A stretch of 64,000 nucleotides of DNA from Gemmobacter caeni (GTDB lineage Bacteria; Pseudomonadota; Alphaproteobacteria; Rhodobacterales; Rhodobacteraceae): assembly GCF_003054195.1 (NCBI RefSeq), contig NZ_QBKP01000006.1:62001-126000 (forward strand), written 5' to 3'. Under the pieces are notes generated by a model that worked only from the letters and a program-made list of their open reading frames with translations, did no database searches and had not been told where the DNA came from. The first letter of the stretch is position 1; every line of letters starts with the position of its first letter. Shown piece by piece: positions 34,380 to 42,967 of the stretch. Made by a program: the position numbers and the translations under genes.

Positions 34380-35777
34380 TCAGATCACCGCGCGCAGTTT
34401 TTCCTGGGCCTCTTTCGAGAAGGGGGCAAGGTGGACCGTGGCGCGGATCGTCGTTTGGTCGTGCCGTTCGACATGGGGTTTGCGCGAGCCGCCGCCCACT
34501 TCGCCCCAGGTCAGCACGACCTCGGTGCCTGGTTCGGCAAAGGCTTCGTCGACACAGGCCAGTGACAGGAATTCGCGTTCGTTGATGTTGTAACCGCAAT
34601 ATTGCGACATGCCGATCAGCGCGCCATCGGCGCTGCGCAGTTCATCTGCCTGGGGCCAGCCGTAATAGGAGGTGGGCATGTCGATCGCCTTGTAGATCGG
34701 CCCGTCGCCGGTCTGAGAGGCGAAGATCCTGGCCACATCGTCATGATGCCAGCGCAGCACGCGCTTGACGCGGCGCGGGGCCTGCATCTGCGCCTCAAGC
34801 GCGGCGCGACCGATGAAATCATGGTCGAACTTGACGAATTTCTCATATCCCAGCGCCGAGGGCGTCCAGTAATAATCCTCGATATCCCGGCTGTAGAGGC
34901 TGCCGCCCAACTGCATGTTCGCCTCCCAGCTGTCGGCCGGCAGCCATTCGCGATAGGCGCGCAGCTCGTCGCCGGTATAGATGCCGGGCAGCGGATAGGG
35001 AATCCAGCCGTCTTCAAGCGGGGTGGAGTAATAGGTCCGGGTGCCTGCCTGGCGCAGGCCGCGCTTTTCGCCCGCAGCAAGGATCGCATCGCGCACCCGG
35101 TCGAGTTCGGCGAAGGGGCCCGAGAGTTCCGCCCCGGCATGTCCGGCCATGCCATGCCGCAGCACATGCACCCGGCAGCCCGCGATGGTGACATACGCGG
35201 TGTGGAAGAACCTGATCTCGGGCCAGCCGCCCTCGCAGATCTCGTCCAGAATGTCCCGGGCATTGGGGCCTTCAAGCTGAAAGCGGAACTTCTCGCGCTG
35301 GCCGTCCCTGGCGTAGGGTGTGCTCGGATCGAAGCGCATCTGCACGTCATAGCCGCCGGTCTCGCCGTGGAAGCGGACCCAGTTCAGAACCGGCATGCCA
35401 GAGATGAGTTCGAAGCCCTCTGCCTCGCCATAGTAGTTCAGCACGCAGTCGCCGACATGATGGCCGCGCGGGGTGACGCAGAAATACTGCTTCGCCCGGT
35501 CGGTCGAGAGGTTCGAGAAGGTGCAGGGGCTGAGATATTCCAGAAGCTTGCGGGCATCGCGGCCTTTGACGAACAGGACCGGCATGTGATGCGACTGGTT
35601 GAACAGCACCGCCGTTTCGCGCCAGGCGCGCTGTTCTTCGCGCCAGGTCGTGTATTCGGGGGCGATCAGCGTGGCGAGGAGGCCGGTGCGCGACTTGTGA
35701 TACTGCGAGATCGTGTCGTTGTAGAGGTGATCAACCAGATCGGGCGTCTGGTCGATCAGGTCCTGAAGCGTTTTCAT
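34380..35777 (-). CDS. GcvT-family tetrahydrofolate-dependent O-demethylase (LigM/DesA-like)
   Basis: 465 residues from ATG 35777, with GGAAAG just upstream. The length and pattern (TLQDLIDQTPDLVDHLYNDT, GRDARKLLEYLSPCTFSNL, HHVGDCVLNYYGE, LGYEKFVKFDHDFIGR) resemble the aminomethyltransferase-fold enzymes LigM and DesA. Those move the methyl of vanillate, 3-O-methylgallate or syringate to tetrahydrofolate. The exact aryl substrate is not readable. It lies 254 bases downstream of the TetR gene on the same strand and is separated from it by a palindrome, so it may be controlled with the catabolic operon but have its own promoter. Confidence 0.78.
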   Translation of the reverse strand: MKTLQDLIDQTPDLVDHLYNDTISQYHKSRTGLLATLIAPEYTTWREEQRAWRETAVLFNQSHHMPVLFVKGRDARKLLEYLSPCTFSNLSTDRAKQYFCVTPRGHHVGDCVLNYYGEAEGFELISGMPVLNWVRFHGETGGYDVQMRFDPSTPYARDGQREKFRFQLEGPNARDILDEICEGGWPEIRFFHTAYVTIAGCRVHVLRHGMAGHAGAELSGPFAELDRVRDAILAAGEKRGLRQAGTRTYYSTPLEDGWIPYPLPGIYTGDELRAYREWLPADSWEANMQLGGSLYSRDIEDYYWTPSALGYEKFVKFDHDFIGRAALEAQMQAPRRVKRVLRWHHDDVARIFASQTGDGPIYKAIDMPTSYYGWPQADELRSADGALIGMSQYCGYNINEREFLSLACVDEAFAEPGTEVVLTWGEVGGGSRKPHVERHDQTTIRATVHLAPFSKEAQEKLRAVI

Positions 35778-35954
35778 CTTTCCGCTCCGCATGTCGGGTA
35801 TGGACGGCTTTTGGGGTGAATTCGGGCATGCATCTTCGATCGCACAGCGCCCTTTGGCTGCGCGGTTCGGACCCTGCGCTGCTCCTCCTCTGATCGCGCG
35901 GGTGCGGGGTTATCGTGCGGGCAGGATAAGGCAAGACGGGCGAAAACGCAACTT

Positions 35955-35972
35955 ACAAGGAGTATTCCTTGT
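35955..35972. promoter_or_regulatory. 18-base palindrome, candidate TetR operator
   Basis: ACAAGGA-GTAT-TCCTTGT is a perfect 7-base inverted repeat in AT-rich DNA, about 60 bases past the TetR stop and 180 bases ahead of the demethylase start. A TetR-family dimer would suit such a site. On the plus strand it is followed by six T, so a terminator reading is possible, though no plus-strand gene precedes it. Confidence 0.5.
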
Positions 35973-36031
35973 TTTTTAAGTAGCTGAGAACTTGGGCAGA
36001 ATCAGCACTGCAACCATTTGTTTTTGAAAAC

Positions 36032-36652
36032 TTAAAGCCCGGACGCCAGCAAGGCGCGCGAGGCGTCACGCCATTGTGCGATGATCTTTTCGCGTTCGTC
36101 TCCCTGGGGCAGCCAGGTCTCGGCAAGATAGAGACCGCGCATCAGCACATGCGACAGGTCGACATAGCGCCGGGCGACGGCGGCCTCCTGACCCAGGCGG
36201 ATCAGGACCTCGGTCCAGACATCGTCGAGCCGCCGCCTCGCATCAAGGACGATCGGGTGGATCACCCCGGCCAGCGCCCTGTCGGCACGGGCGGCGATGA
36301 GAAGCTCGATCTGGGCGGCATAGGCAGGGGCGAAGAAGAAGCGTTCCGAAGCGGAAAGGAAGGTGCCGACCGGATCGCCCGCCATGTCCGGGCTTGCGGC
36401 CGCTTCGCGCGCTTCGGCCACGGAACGCTCAATGGCATGGTGGCAGGCGGCGGCGATGAGGTCGATCTTCCTGGGATAATAATGCTCAAGTGCCCCGCGC
36501 GAAATACCGGCCCGCGCAGCGACCCCGCTTGAGGCGAAGGCGACGTAGCCCTCGGTCGCCAGGATTTCGAGCGCCGTGTCGAGGACCGCGGCCTGCGTCG
36601 CCTCGCGCCGTTCGCTTTGGGTACGCCGCCGGCGCGCCGGTTGTTCCGCCAT
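36032..36652 (-). CDS. TetR-family transcriptional regulator
   Basis: 206 residues from ATG 36652 (AAGG 8 bases before it); a GTG 24 bases upstream is possible. A basic leader (PARRRRTQSERREAT) precedes the TetR helix-turn-helix (EILATEGYVAFASSGVAARAGISRGALEHYYPRKIDLI). The helical ligand domain follows, about 70-200. It is the last gene of the catabolic operon (10 bases after the SDR stop), and the LigM-like gene lies beyond it. The position suggests it senses a pathway intermediate. Confidence 0.88.
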   Translation of the reverse strand: MAEQPARRRRTQSERREATQAAVLDTALEILATEGYVAFASSGVAARAGISRGALEHYYPRKIDLIAAACHHAIERSVAEAREAAASPDMAGDPVGTFLSASERFFFAPAYAAQIELLIAARADRALAGVIHPIVLDARRRLDDVWTEVLIRLGQEAAVARRYVDLSHVLMRGLYLAETWLPQGDEREKIIAQWRDASRALLASGL

Positions 36653-36686
36653 CTTCCCGCCCTTCGCCGAAGCCACCTGCCCCTGC

Positions 36687-37442
36687 CTAGCGGGACAGGA
36701 AGCCGCCGTCGACGGGCAAGTTATGGCCGGTGATCATCGCCGCTGCATCAGAGGCAAGGAACAGGATCGCCGCCGCGACCTCCTCCGTCTCGGCCATGCG
36801 GCCAAGCGGCATCGCGGCCTGCATACGCTGCATAAGCGCCGGATCGCTTTCAAGCTTGCCGATAAAGCCGGTGCGCACCCAGGTGGGGGCGACGGCATTG
36901 ACGCGGATCAGCGGCGCCCATTCATTCGCCATGGCACGGGCCATGCTGGCAACCGCGCCCTTGGTCGCGTGGTAGGACAGGTTCGGGTAGAGCCCGCCGC
37001 CCGAGAAGGCGAGGATCGAGGACAGATGCACCATGGCCGCCGGGCGGCCGCGCGCCAGCATGCCGCGTGCGACCGCGCGGGAGACCAGAAAAAGCCCGGT
37101 CTGGTTGACGGCGACCACCCGGTCCCAATCGGCCTGCGGCATCTCGGTCGCGGCCATGCGCAGCGCGATGCCAGCCGAATTGACCAGAATGTCGATGCCG
37201 TCCAAAGCCGTTTCGGCCTGCGCCAGGGCAGCCTCGACCTCGTCGGCCCGGGTGACATCGGCGGCAAGCGCCAAAGTCAGCCCCTCGGCCGAGCAAACGG
37301 CCCGGACCGCCGCTGCGTCGCGATCCAGGATCGCCACCCGCGCGCCGGCCCGGTGAAACAGCCGCGCCGTGGCAAGGCCAATGCCACTCGCCCCGCCTGT
37401 GATCAGGGCCGCCCGACCCTCCAGCCGGAACAGGTCCATCAC
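36687..37442 (-). CDS. SDR-family oxidoreductase of the catabolic operon
   Basis: 251 residues; the start overlaps the aldolase stop by 4 bases. The cofactor site is TGGASGIGLATARLF, with Asp in AILDRDAAA favouring NAD. The active site is VHLSSILAFSG plus YHATKGAVASM, and NSAGIALR follows the NNAG position. It probably oxidises an alcohol, for example a side-chain hydroxyl or dihydrodiol of the aromatic substrate. Role inferred from the operon. Confidence 0.88.
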   Translation of the reverse strand: MMDLFRLEGRAALITGGASGIGLATARLFHRAGARVAILDRDAAAVRAVCSAEGLTLALAADVTRADEVEAALAQAETALDGIDILVNSAGIALRMAATEMPQADWDRVVAVNQTGLFLVSRAVARGMLARGRPAAMVHLSSILAFSGGGLYPNLSYHATKGAVASMARAMANEWAPLIRVNAVAPTWVRTGFIGKLESDPALMQRMQAAMPLGRMAETEEVAAAILFLASDAAAMITGHNLPVDGGFLSR

Positions 37443-38245
37443 GCCTCGCGCAGCGCGTCGCGCACAGACCTTGCGGCGGCGACCAGCAGGCCAAGATCGA
37501 CGCTGCCCGCGACGAAGGCATAGCCCCAGGACAGGTAGCGCCGCGCATCAGCCGGATTGGTGGCCAGGATGCCGCCGGGCTTGCCCAGCTTGTGCAGCCG
37601 CGCGATGGCGTCTTGCAGCGCGGCCTGCACATCGGGATGCGCCGGATTGCCCAGATGCCCCATCGAAGCCGCAAGGTCCGAGGGGCCGATGAACACGCCA
37701 TCGACGCCCGGAACCGAGGCGATCTCTTCCAGACGCGCCAGCGCCTCGCCGGTCTCGATCTGCACCAGCAGGCAGATCTCGGCATTGGCGACGCTGAAAT
37801 AATCCGCGGTCTGGCCATAGCGGCTGGCCCGCGTGCCACCGGCCACGCCGCGGATGCCGTGCGGAGGGTAACGGCAGGCGGCGACAGCGGCCGCCGCCTC
37901 CCCGGCTGTCTGGACGAAGGGCACCAGCAGGGTCTGCGCCCCCATATCAAGCGCGCGCTTGATCAGCACCTTGTCGTTCCAGGCCGGACGCAGCACATGG
38001 GCCGAGGGCCCCGCAGAAGCCGCCTGCAGCAAGGGTTGCAGATCGGCCAGATCGACGGCCGCATGTTCGGTGTCGAACAGCAGCCAGTCGAAGCCCAGGA
38101 GGCTCAGCGCCTCGGCCGTCACCGCATTGGGGATCGACAGCCAAAGCCCGTGCAAAGCCTCGCCCGCCGCAAGCCGCGCCTTGAAGGCGTTGCGCGGGGC
38201 GGAAATCGGGCCGGTGGTCAGCGGGTGATGCGGCAGGCCGGTCAT
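37439..38245 (-). CDS. HpaI/HpcH-family class II pyruvate aldolase
   Basis: 268 residues; overlaps the hydratase stop by 4 bases. The catalytic and metal residues of HpaI are all visible: His in FDTEHAAVDL, Arg in GVAGGTRASRYG, Glu in LLVQIETGEA and Asp in FIGPSDLAASMG. HpaI cleaves 4-hydroxy-2-oxo acids to pyruvate plus an aldehyde, the last step of meta-cleavage pathways. Directly preceded by the HpaH-like hydratase that would make its substrate. The aldehyde product depends on the unknown starting compound. Confidence 0.9.
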   Translation of the reverse strand: MTGLPHHPLTTGPISAPRNAFKARLAAGEALHGLWLSIPNAVTAEALSLLGFDWLLFDTEHAAVDLADLQPLLQAASAGPSAHVLRPAWNDKVLIKRALDMGAQTLLVPFVQTAGEAAAAVAACRYPPHGIRGVAGGTRASRYGQTADYFSVANAEICLLVQIETGEALARLEEIASVPGVDGVFIGPSDLAASMGHLGNPAHPDVQAALQDAIARLHKLGKPGGILATNPADARRYLSWGYAFVAGSVDLGLLVAAARSVRDALREA

Positions 38246-39024
38246 GTGAACTGCACCGAAACCGAGCCGAGCGGGCCGAAATCGGCATGCAGCGTATCGC
38301 CCTTTTTCGCATGGACGGGCCGGGTGAAGCTGCCTGACAGCATCATATGGCCGGGTTCCAGCACCGTGCCATATTGCCCGACCTTGTTCGCCAGCCAGGC
38401 AATCGCCATCGCCGGATGGCCCAGCACGCCCGCCGCAAGACCGGTCTCTTCGATTTCCGAATTGCGGTAGAAGATCGCGCCGACCCAGCGCAGGTCCACA
38501 TCGGTGGGCCGCACCGGGCGGCCGCCCAGGATGATCCCCGCCGCCGCGCCATTATCGGCCACCGTGTCGAAGATCCGGCGCGGTTCGGTCACGCGGGCAT
38601 CGATGATCTCGATCGAGGGCACGACCCATTCGGTGGCGCGCATCACGTCGATCAGCCCGATGCCCGGGCCTTTCAGCGGTTCTTTCAGGATGAAGGTCAG
38701 CTCGGGCTCGACCCGCGGCACGCAGAAACTGTCGAAGGGCACCTTGGCGCCGTCGTTCAGGATCAGGTCGTCGAACATATAGCCGAAATCCGGCTCGTCG
38801 ATCTTCGAGGCCGCCTGCATCGCCTTCGAGGTCAGGCCGATCTTATGGCCGATGATGCGGGCGCCGGCCTTGACCTTGGCGTCGGCCACGGCCGAGGAGA
38901 TCGCATAGCTGTCTTCCAGCTCGATCTGCGGAAAGCGTTCCGAGGGGCGCAGGCCCTGCACCTTGGTGCGGTGGCTTTCCAGAAGCGAGGCGACGCATTC
39001 CGCCCGCTGGTCTTCGGTCAACAT
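38242..39024 (-). CDS. HpaH-like 2-oxo-alkenoate hydratase
   Basis: 260 residues, closely resembling HpaH (2-oxo-hept-4-ene-1,7-dioate hydratase) in GHKIGLTSKAMQAASKIDEPDFGYMFDDL, RVEPELTFIL, PSIEIIDARVTEP, VILGGRP-type and LSGSFTRPVHAKKGDTLHADFG blocks. The metal-binding Glu residues in EPEL and IEIID are kept. The enzyme adds water to a 2-oxo-enoate before aldol cleavage. The closest relatives include 4-oxalocrotonate decarboxylases, so a decarboxylase role is the alternative. It lies between the ALDH (10-base gap) and the HpaI-like aldolase. Confidence 0.88.
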   Translation of the reverse strand: MLTEDQRAECVASLLESHRTKVQGLRPSERFPQIELEDSYAISSAVADAKVKAGARIIGHKIGLTSKAMQAASKIDEPDFGYMFDDLILNDGAKVPFDSFCVPRVEPELTFILKEPLKGPGIGLIDVMRATEWVVPSIEIIDARVTEPRRIFDTVADNGAAAGIILGGRPVRPTDVDLRWVGAIFYRNSEIEETGLAAGVLGHPAMAIAWLANKVGQYGTVLEPGHMMLSGSFTRPVHAKKGDTLHADFGPLGSVSVQFT

Positions 39025-39034
39025 GGGGCTTTCC

Positions 39035-40492
39035 TTAAAGCTTGATGCAGATGTTGCGAAGTTCGGTATAGAACTCCATCGAATGGACCCCGCCCTCGCG
39101 CCCGATGCCCGAGGCCTTGGCGCCCCCGAACGGCGTGCGCAGGTCGCGCAGGAACCAGCAGTTCACCCAGGAAATCCCCACCTCGACCTGACGGGCGACG
39201 CGATGGGCGCGGCCCAGGCTTTCGGTCCAGATCGTGGTGGCAAGCCCGTAGGGTGAGTTGTTGGCCAGGGCGATCGCCTCGTCCTCGGTGTCGAAGGGTT
39301 GCAGATGGGTGCAGGGCCCGAAGATTTCCTCGCGGATCACCGGACTGTCTTCCGCAAGGCCGGTCCAGACCGTGGGTTCCACCCAATAGCCACCTTCATA
39401 GCCCTGGATCGACGGCACGCCGCCACCGGCCAGGATCTGCGCCCCGCCCCTGGCCGCGCGGTCGTAATAGGACAAGACCTTGGCGCGATGTTCGGCCGAG
39501 ATCACCGGACCCATGGTCGTCGCGGGATCGAAAGGGTCGCCGAAGCGATAGGCCCGCGCCTTGGCGGCCAGACCCTCGGCCACGCGGTCGAAAATGCCGC
39601 GCTGCACATAGATGCGTTCGGTGCCCAAGCAGACCTGCCCGGTATTCGCGAAACAGGCGCGCCCGATCCCTTCCATCGTCTTGTCGAAATCGGCATCATC
39701 AAAGATGATCCCGGCATTCTTGCCGCCCAGTTCCAGCGAAACCGGCCGCACGCCCCTGGAAGAGGCGGCCATGATCGCCTCGCCGGTCGAGGTTTCGCCG
39801 GTGAAGGTGATGCCGTTCACGCCGGGATGGCGGGTCAGGAATTCGCCGGCCGAGCCGGGGCCGTGGCCATGCACCACGTTATAGACGCCGGGCGGGATGC
39901 CTGCGGCGTTCATCACCTCGCCCAGAAGCGTGGCGGTGGCCGGGGTTTCCTCGGACGGCTTCACCACCACCGTATTGCCGCAGGCCAGCGCGGGCGCGAC
40001 TTTCCAGGTCATCAGCAAGAGCGGCAGGTTCCAGGGGCAAACAACCGCGATCACCCCGCGCGGTCCGCGCACGGCATAGTTCAGCGCGCCGCCGCCATCA
40101 GGCGTCGCCATCTCGAAGCTTTCATTCGACAGCGTCATCACCTGATCGGCGAAGACGTTGAAATTGGCGGCCCCGCGCGGGATGTCGATATGGCTGGCAA
40201 TCGAGCGCGGCTTGCCGGTGTCGCGAATCTCGGCGGCCAGGAATTCGTCGAAGCGGGCGTTGATCCCGTCGGCCACCTTGCGCAGCAGCGCCACCCGTTC
40301 GGCCAGGGCCATCCGGCCCCATGGGCCTTTCAGCGCTCGCTGCGCCGCGCCCACCGCCTCGTCGACCTGATCGCGGTCTGCGGCGCGCACCTCGCCCAGC
40401 ACTTCGCCGGTCGAGGGGAAGTGGTTGGCGAAGGCCTCGGCCCGACCGGGAACGAAACGCCCATCAATGAAATTCAGAAACTCAGTCATCAC
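39035..40492 (-). CDS. Aldehyde dehydrogenase, 2-hydroxymuconic semialdehyde dehydrogenase-like
   Basis: 485 residues. ALDH residues are present: Asn in CPWNLPLLL, Glu in SLELGGKNAGI, Cys in FANTGQVCLGTERIYV, and EEIFGPCTHLQPF. The C-terminus (FYTELRNICIKL) matches the typical end of 2-hydroxymuconic semialdehyde dehydrogenases (XylG/HpaE group). It should oxidise the ring-cleavage semialdehyde to the dioate with NAD. The start overlaps the class II aldolase-like stop by 11 bases. Confidence 0.9.
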   Translation of the reverse strand: MMTEFLNFIDGRFVPGRAEAFANHFPSTGEVLGEVRAADRDQVDEAVGAAQRALKGPWGRMALAERVALLRKVADGINARFDEFLAAEIRDTGKPRSIASHIDIPRGAANFNVFADQVMTLSNESFEMATPDGGGALNYAVRGPRGVIAVVCPWNLPLLLMTWKVAPALACGNTVVVKPSEETPATATLLGEVMNAAGIPPGVYNVVHGHGPGSAGEFLTRHPGVNGITFTGETSTGEAIMAASSRGVRPVSLELGGKNAGIIFDDADFDKTMEGIGRACFANTGQVCLGTERIYVQRGIFDRVAEGLAAKARAYRFGDPFDPATTMGPVISAEHRAKVLSYYDRAARGGAQILAGGGVPSIQGYEGGYWVEPTVWTGLAEDSPVIREEIFGPCTHLQPFDTEDEAIALANNSPYGLATTIWTESLGRAHRVARQVEVGISWVNCWFLRDLRTPFGGAKASGIGREGGVHSMEFYTELRNICIKL

Positions 40493-41198
40493 GCTCTCCT
40501 TGCGGACCCGTGGCCGCGGCGCCTTCAGGGTCGCCTTCGGTCAGGTAGTCCCACATCCGTTCAAAAATCCGTCCGGCCTTGGTCGCCCGTTCGGCTGCGG
40601 CCTCAGGTCCGATCACCGGCGCATCGGCGAGGCCCGAGGCCAGCGCCGCCAGTTCGATCCGGCAGGCATCTTCCAGGTAGAAGGCCAGGCCCAACGCCTC
40701 GGTCAGGCTGTCGCCCGCCACCACCGCGCCATTGCCACGCATCAGCAGGCCCCGGCTGTCGCCCATGGCGGCGATCGCGCCCTTGGCCTTGGCATCATCG
40801 CGCACCAGTTGCGGATCATCCCACAACCCGACGCGTGGGGCAAAATAAGTGCCGAAGCCATGGCGCATTGCAGGCACGCGGCCCAGCGCCGCCAGGGCCA
40901 TCGCCTGAGGCGACATGAAGCGGATCACGCCGCCCGCCTCGGGCCGCAGCGCATAGATCCGCTGATGCAGCCGCACCTCGCCCAGCACGCCCTCGGGCAG
41001 AGGGCCATTCACGGGCACCACGGTGCAGGCCTCGCCCGGGCGGACATGGGCCAGGGGTTTCGACGGCGCGACCAGAAAGTGATCGGCGTCGATCCGGGCC
41101 GAGCAATGGCCATAGGCATGGACCAGCCCTGCCCGCCCCAAGGCCCGCGCCGCGATCCGCACCGTGCGGGCCAGCGTTTCAATCTGCGCCGTCATCAT
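40482..41198 (-). CDS. Class II aldolase/adducin-like protein without zinc ligands
   Basis: 238 residues from ATG 41198, overlapping the VOC stop (ATGA). The class II aldolase/adducin fold is clear (RIAARALGRAGLVHAYGHCSARI, LHQRIYALRPEAGG, GLLMRGNGAVVAGDSLTEAL). The zinc ligands are gone: the usual VxHTHSP is VIRFMSP (Arg93, Met95) and the usual RGHGAV is RGNGAV (Asn156). I checked these codons on the complementary strand. A normal metal-dependent aldol or epimerase reaction is therefore unlikely. It could be a decarboxylase, isomerase or binding protein, all guesses. It sits at the point in the operon where a pathway isomerase or decarboxylase is missing. Confidence 0.82.
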   Translation of the reverse strand: MMTAQIETLARTVRIAARALGRAGLVHAYGHCSARIDADHFLVAPSKPLAHVRPGEACTVVPVNGPLPEGVLGEVRLHQRIYALRPEAGGVIRFMSPQAMALAALGRVPAMRHGFGTYFAPRVGLWDDPQLVRDDAKAKGAIAAMGDSRGLLMRGNGAVVAGDSLTEALGLAFYLEDACRIELAALASGLADAPVIGPEAAAERATKAGRIFERMWDYLTEGDPEGAAATGPQGERDD

Positions 41199-42052
41199 TT
41201 CTTGAACGCCGCAATCTGTGGAGCAGAGCCCCAGTGGCAGAAGCCCTTCGGCTCGAAATGGAACTGGCGGTCGCGCCACGCCGGTTCGTCATGGATTTCG
41301 CGCACGCCGGTCGAATATTCGAAGGTCATGCCCTCGGGCCCGGTGAAATACAGGAATTCCGCCGAAGAGGTCGGATGCGCGCCGGGGCCGAAGGTGATGT
41401 TCACCTGGTTCTCGCGCACGAAATGGAACGAGCGCTGGATGTCGTCAGTCGATCCGACCTGGTGGTTGATGTGCTGGATGCCCGCGCGGTGAAAAGGGAA
41501 CAGCGCAATGGAATGGTGGATCGTGCCCAGCCGCATCAAAGGCGCATCGCCGATCCGGTCCGACACCCGGGCATTGCAGACAGAGGTCCAGAAATGTTCG
41601 TCCCGCGCCAGATCGGACGAACACAGGCCGACATGAGAGAAGCCGGTGATCCCGGCATTGCGGCTGCCGTGATAGTCAAGCCCGGTGGTTTCCGGCCGCA
41701 GCACGAATTCGATCACATTGCCGGTCGGGTCGCGGAAGCGGATGAATTCGCGCACCATCCGTGCTTCGCATTCCGCGCGGGTGCCGTAATAGACATCATG
41801 GCCCAGCGCTTCCAGCGTGGCGCCGGCTGTGTGCAGATCCTGCGCCGTGCCGATCTCGAAGGCCGTCATCTGATCGGTCGGGTCGCCCTCGAAATAGCAC
41901 AGCGTATGGGCGCGGGCGTCGGATTTGAAATAGACCGCGCCCTTGCGCCGCTCGGCCACTTCAAGCCCCAGGATATTGACCGCATACCATTCGGCGCCCG
42001 CCAGATCGGTTGTGCCCAGGCGGCAATAGACGACATCGCGAAGTTCGATCAT
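41195..42052 (-). CDS. Type I extradiol ring-cleavage dioxygenase (VOC), metal site intact
   Basis: 285 residues from ATG 42052, overlapping the paralogue's stop by 4 bases. Two tandem VOC modules. The C-terminal one carries the expected 2-His-1-Glu iron site: His140 in GFSHVGL, His194 in GIQHINHQV, Glu245 in GMTFEYSTG. LHHSIALFPF-type text (IHHSIALFPF) is typical of extradiol enzymes. It should cleave a catechol-type ring next to one hydroxyl. It is the only gene in the operon with a complete ring-cleavage site, so the pathway's key step is assigned here. The aromatic substrate is unknown. Confidence 0.85.
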   Translation of the reverse strand: MIELRDVVYCRLGTTDLAGAEWYAVNILGLEVAERRKGAVYFKSDARAHTLCYFEGDPTDQMTAFEIGTAQDLHTAGATLEALGHDVYYGTRAECEARMVREFIRFRDPTGNVIEFVLRPETTGLDYHGSRNAGITGFSHVGLCSSDLARDEHFWTSVCNARVSDRIGDAPLMRLGTIHHSIALFPFHRAGIQHINHQVGSTDDIQRSFHFVRENQVNITFGPGAHPTSSAEFLYFTGPEGMTFEYSTGVREIHDEPAWRDRQFHFEPKGFCHWGSAPQIAAFKK

Positions 42053-42909
42053 CCTTCGGTCCTTCCCTGAAATTCCGGCTGCGTGCTGGGCGAGCCCCAG
42101 GCGCAATGCGACCGGGCGGCATCGGCGAATTGGCGCGGGCCGCGGGTTGCGATCTGCGGGCCCTTCTCCATGCCGTGGATATAGGAGAACAGAAGCCCCC
42201 CCGGCCCGCGCGTGGTGACGAAACTGGCGCCCGAAGTGGGCTGGCGGCCGGGCCCGGCCACGACGGGCAATTGCAGCTTCTGGAAATGATACCAGTTGCG
42301 CATGATGTGATCGCGGGTCGCGACCTCCCAGCTTGCGCCCAGGATGCCGTCCCGCTCCGACGGATAAAGCGCGATGCGGTGATGCGCCTCGTCCAGCGCG
42401 AGGAAAACCGCGTCACCGGCATAGTCGCTGACGCGAAGGCCCAGGCCCCTGACCCAGAACTCCTCGCTCGCCGCGATGTCGCGGCAGCACAGCGAGACGG
42501 CGGCGAAATCGCTGATCCCGGCATCACGCCCGCCATGATAGGGCCAGCCCGAGGTCAGCGGCCGCCACACCAGCTCCACCGTCACGCCATTCGGCGCGGC
42601 GACCGCCAGCCCCTGTTTGACCTGCCGCACCGCGCAGGCCTCGGCCGAGAGCCGGGCCGATGGATGGCCCGCTGCCGCCAACCGATCGGCCAGGGCATCC
42701 AGATCCTCGGGTCGCGCCACGGTCAGCGCCACGGCATTACCGTCGCCCCGCGCGCAGCACAGCGCATAGTTGCGCGCGTCCGAGCGGAACAGGGCACGGT
42801 TGTCGTCGCGGTCCATCGGCATCAGCGCAAAGACATCGGCGGCGAAGGCGCTCGCCGCCTCAAGGTCTTCGACATCGACGCGCAGATAGCGCAGGTCACG
42901 ATAGGTCAT
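42049..42909 (-). CDS. VOC paralogue of the extradiol dioxygenase with no metal ligands
   Basis: 286 residues; it aligns end to end with the neighbouring dioxygenase (shared RPxTxGxxYHGxRxAGI, VSDxxGDA, HHxIALxPxxRxGI). All three iron ligands are replaced: Ala137, Gly191 and Ser242 where the neighbour has His140, His194 and Glu245. It cannot be an ordinary iron extradiol enzyme. It may pair with the active paralogue as a regulatory or structural subunit, or do another reaction such as isomerisation. It lies 58 bases after dctP and is co-translated with the active copy. Confidence 0.85.
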   Translation of the reverse strand: MTYRDLRYLRVDVEDLEAASAFAADVFALMPMDRDDNRALFRSDARNYALCCARGDGNAVALTVARPEDLDALADRLAAAGHPSARLSAEACAVRQVKQGLAVAAPNGVTVELVWRPLTSGWPYHGGRDAGISDFAAVSLCCRDIAASEEFWVRGLGLRVSDYAGDAVFLALDEAHHRIALYPSERDGILGASWEVATRDHIMRNWYHFQKLQLPVVAGPGRQPTSGASFVTTRGPGGLLFSYIHGMEKGPQIATRGPRQFADAARSHCAWGSPSTQPEFQGRTEG

Positions 42910-42967
42910 CTTCGTCTCCGCAGGGCTTGGCGGAGGCCGGGCAGGCTGGCGCCCGGCCCCCTAAAGG

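Noticed and set aside
39299-40918. A 539-codon plus-strand frame opposite the aldehyde dehydrogenase
   Set aside because: A shadow of the ALDH and class II aldolase-like genes, whose catalytic motifs are certain.
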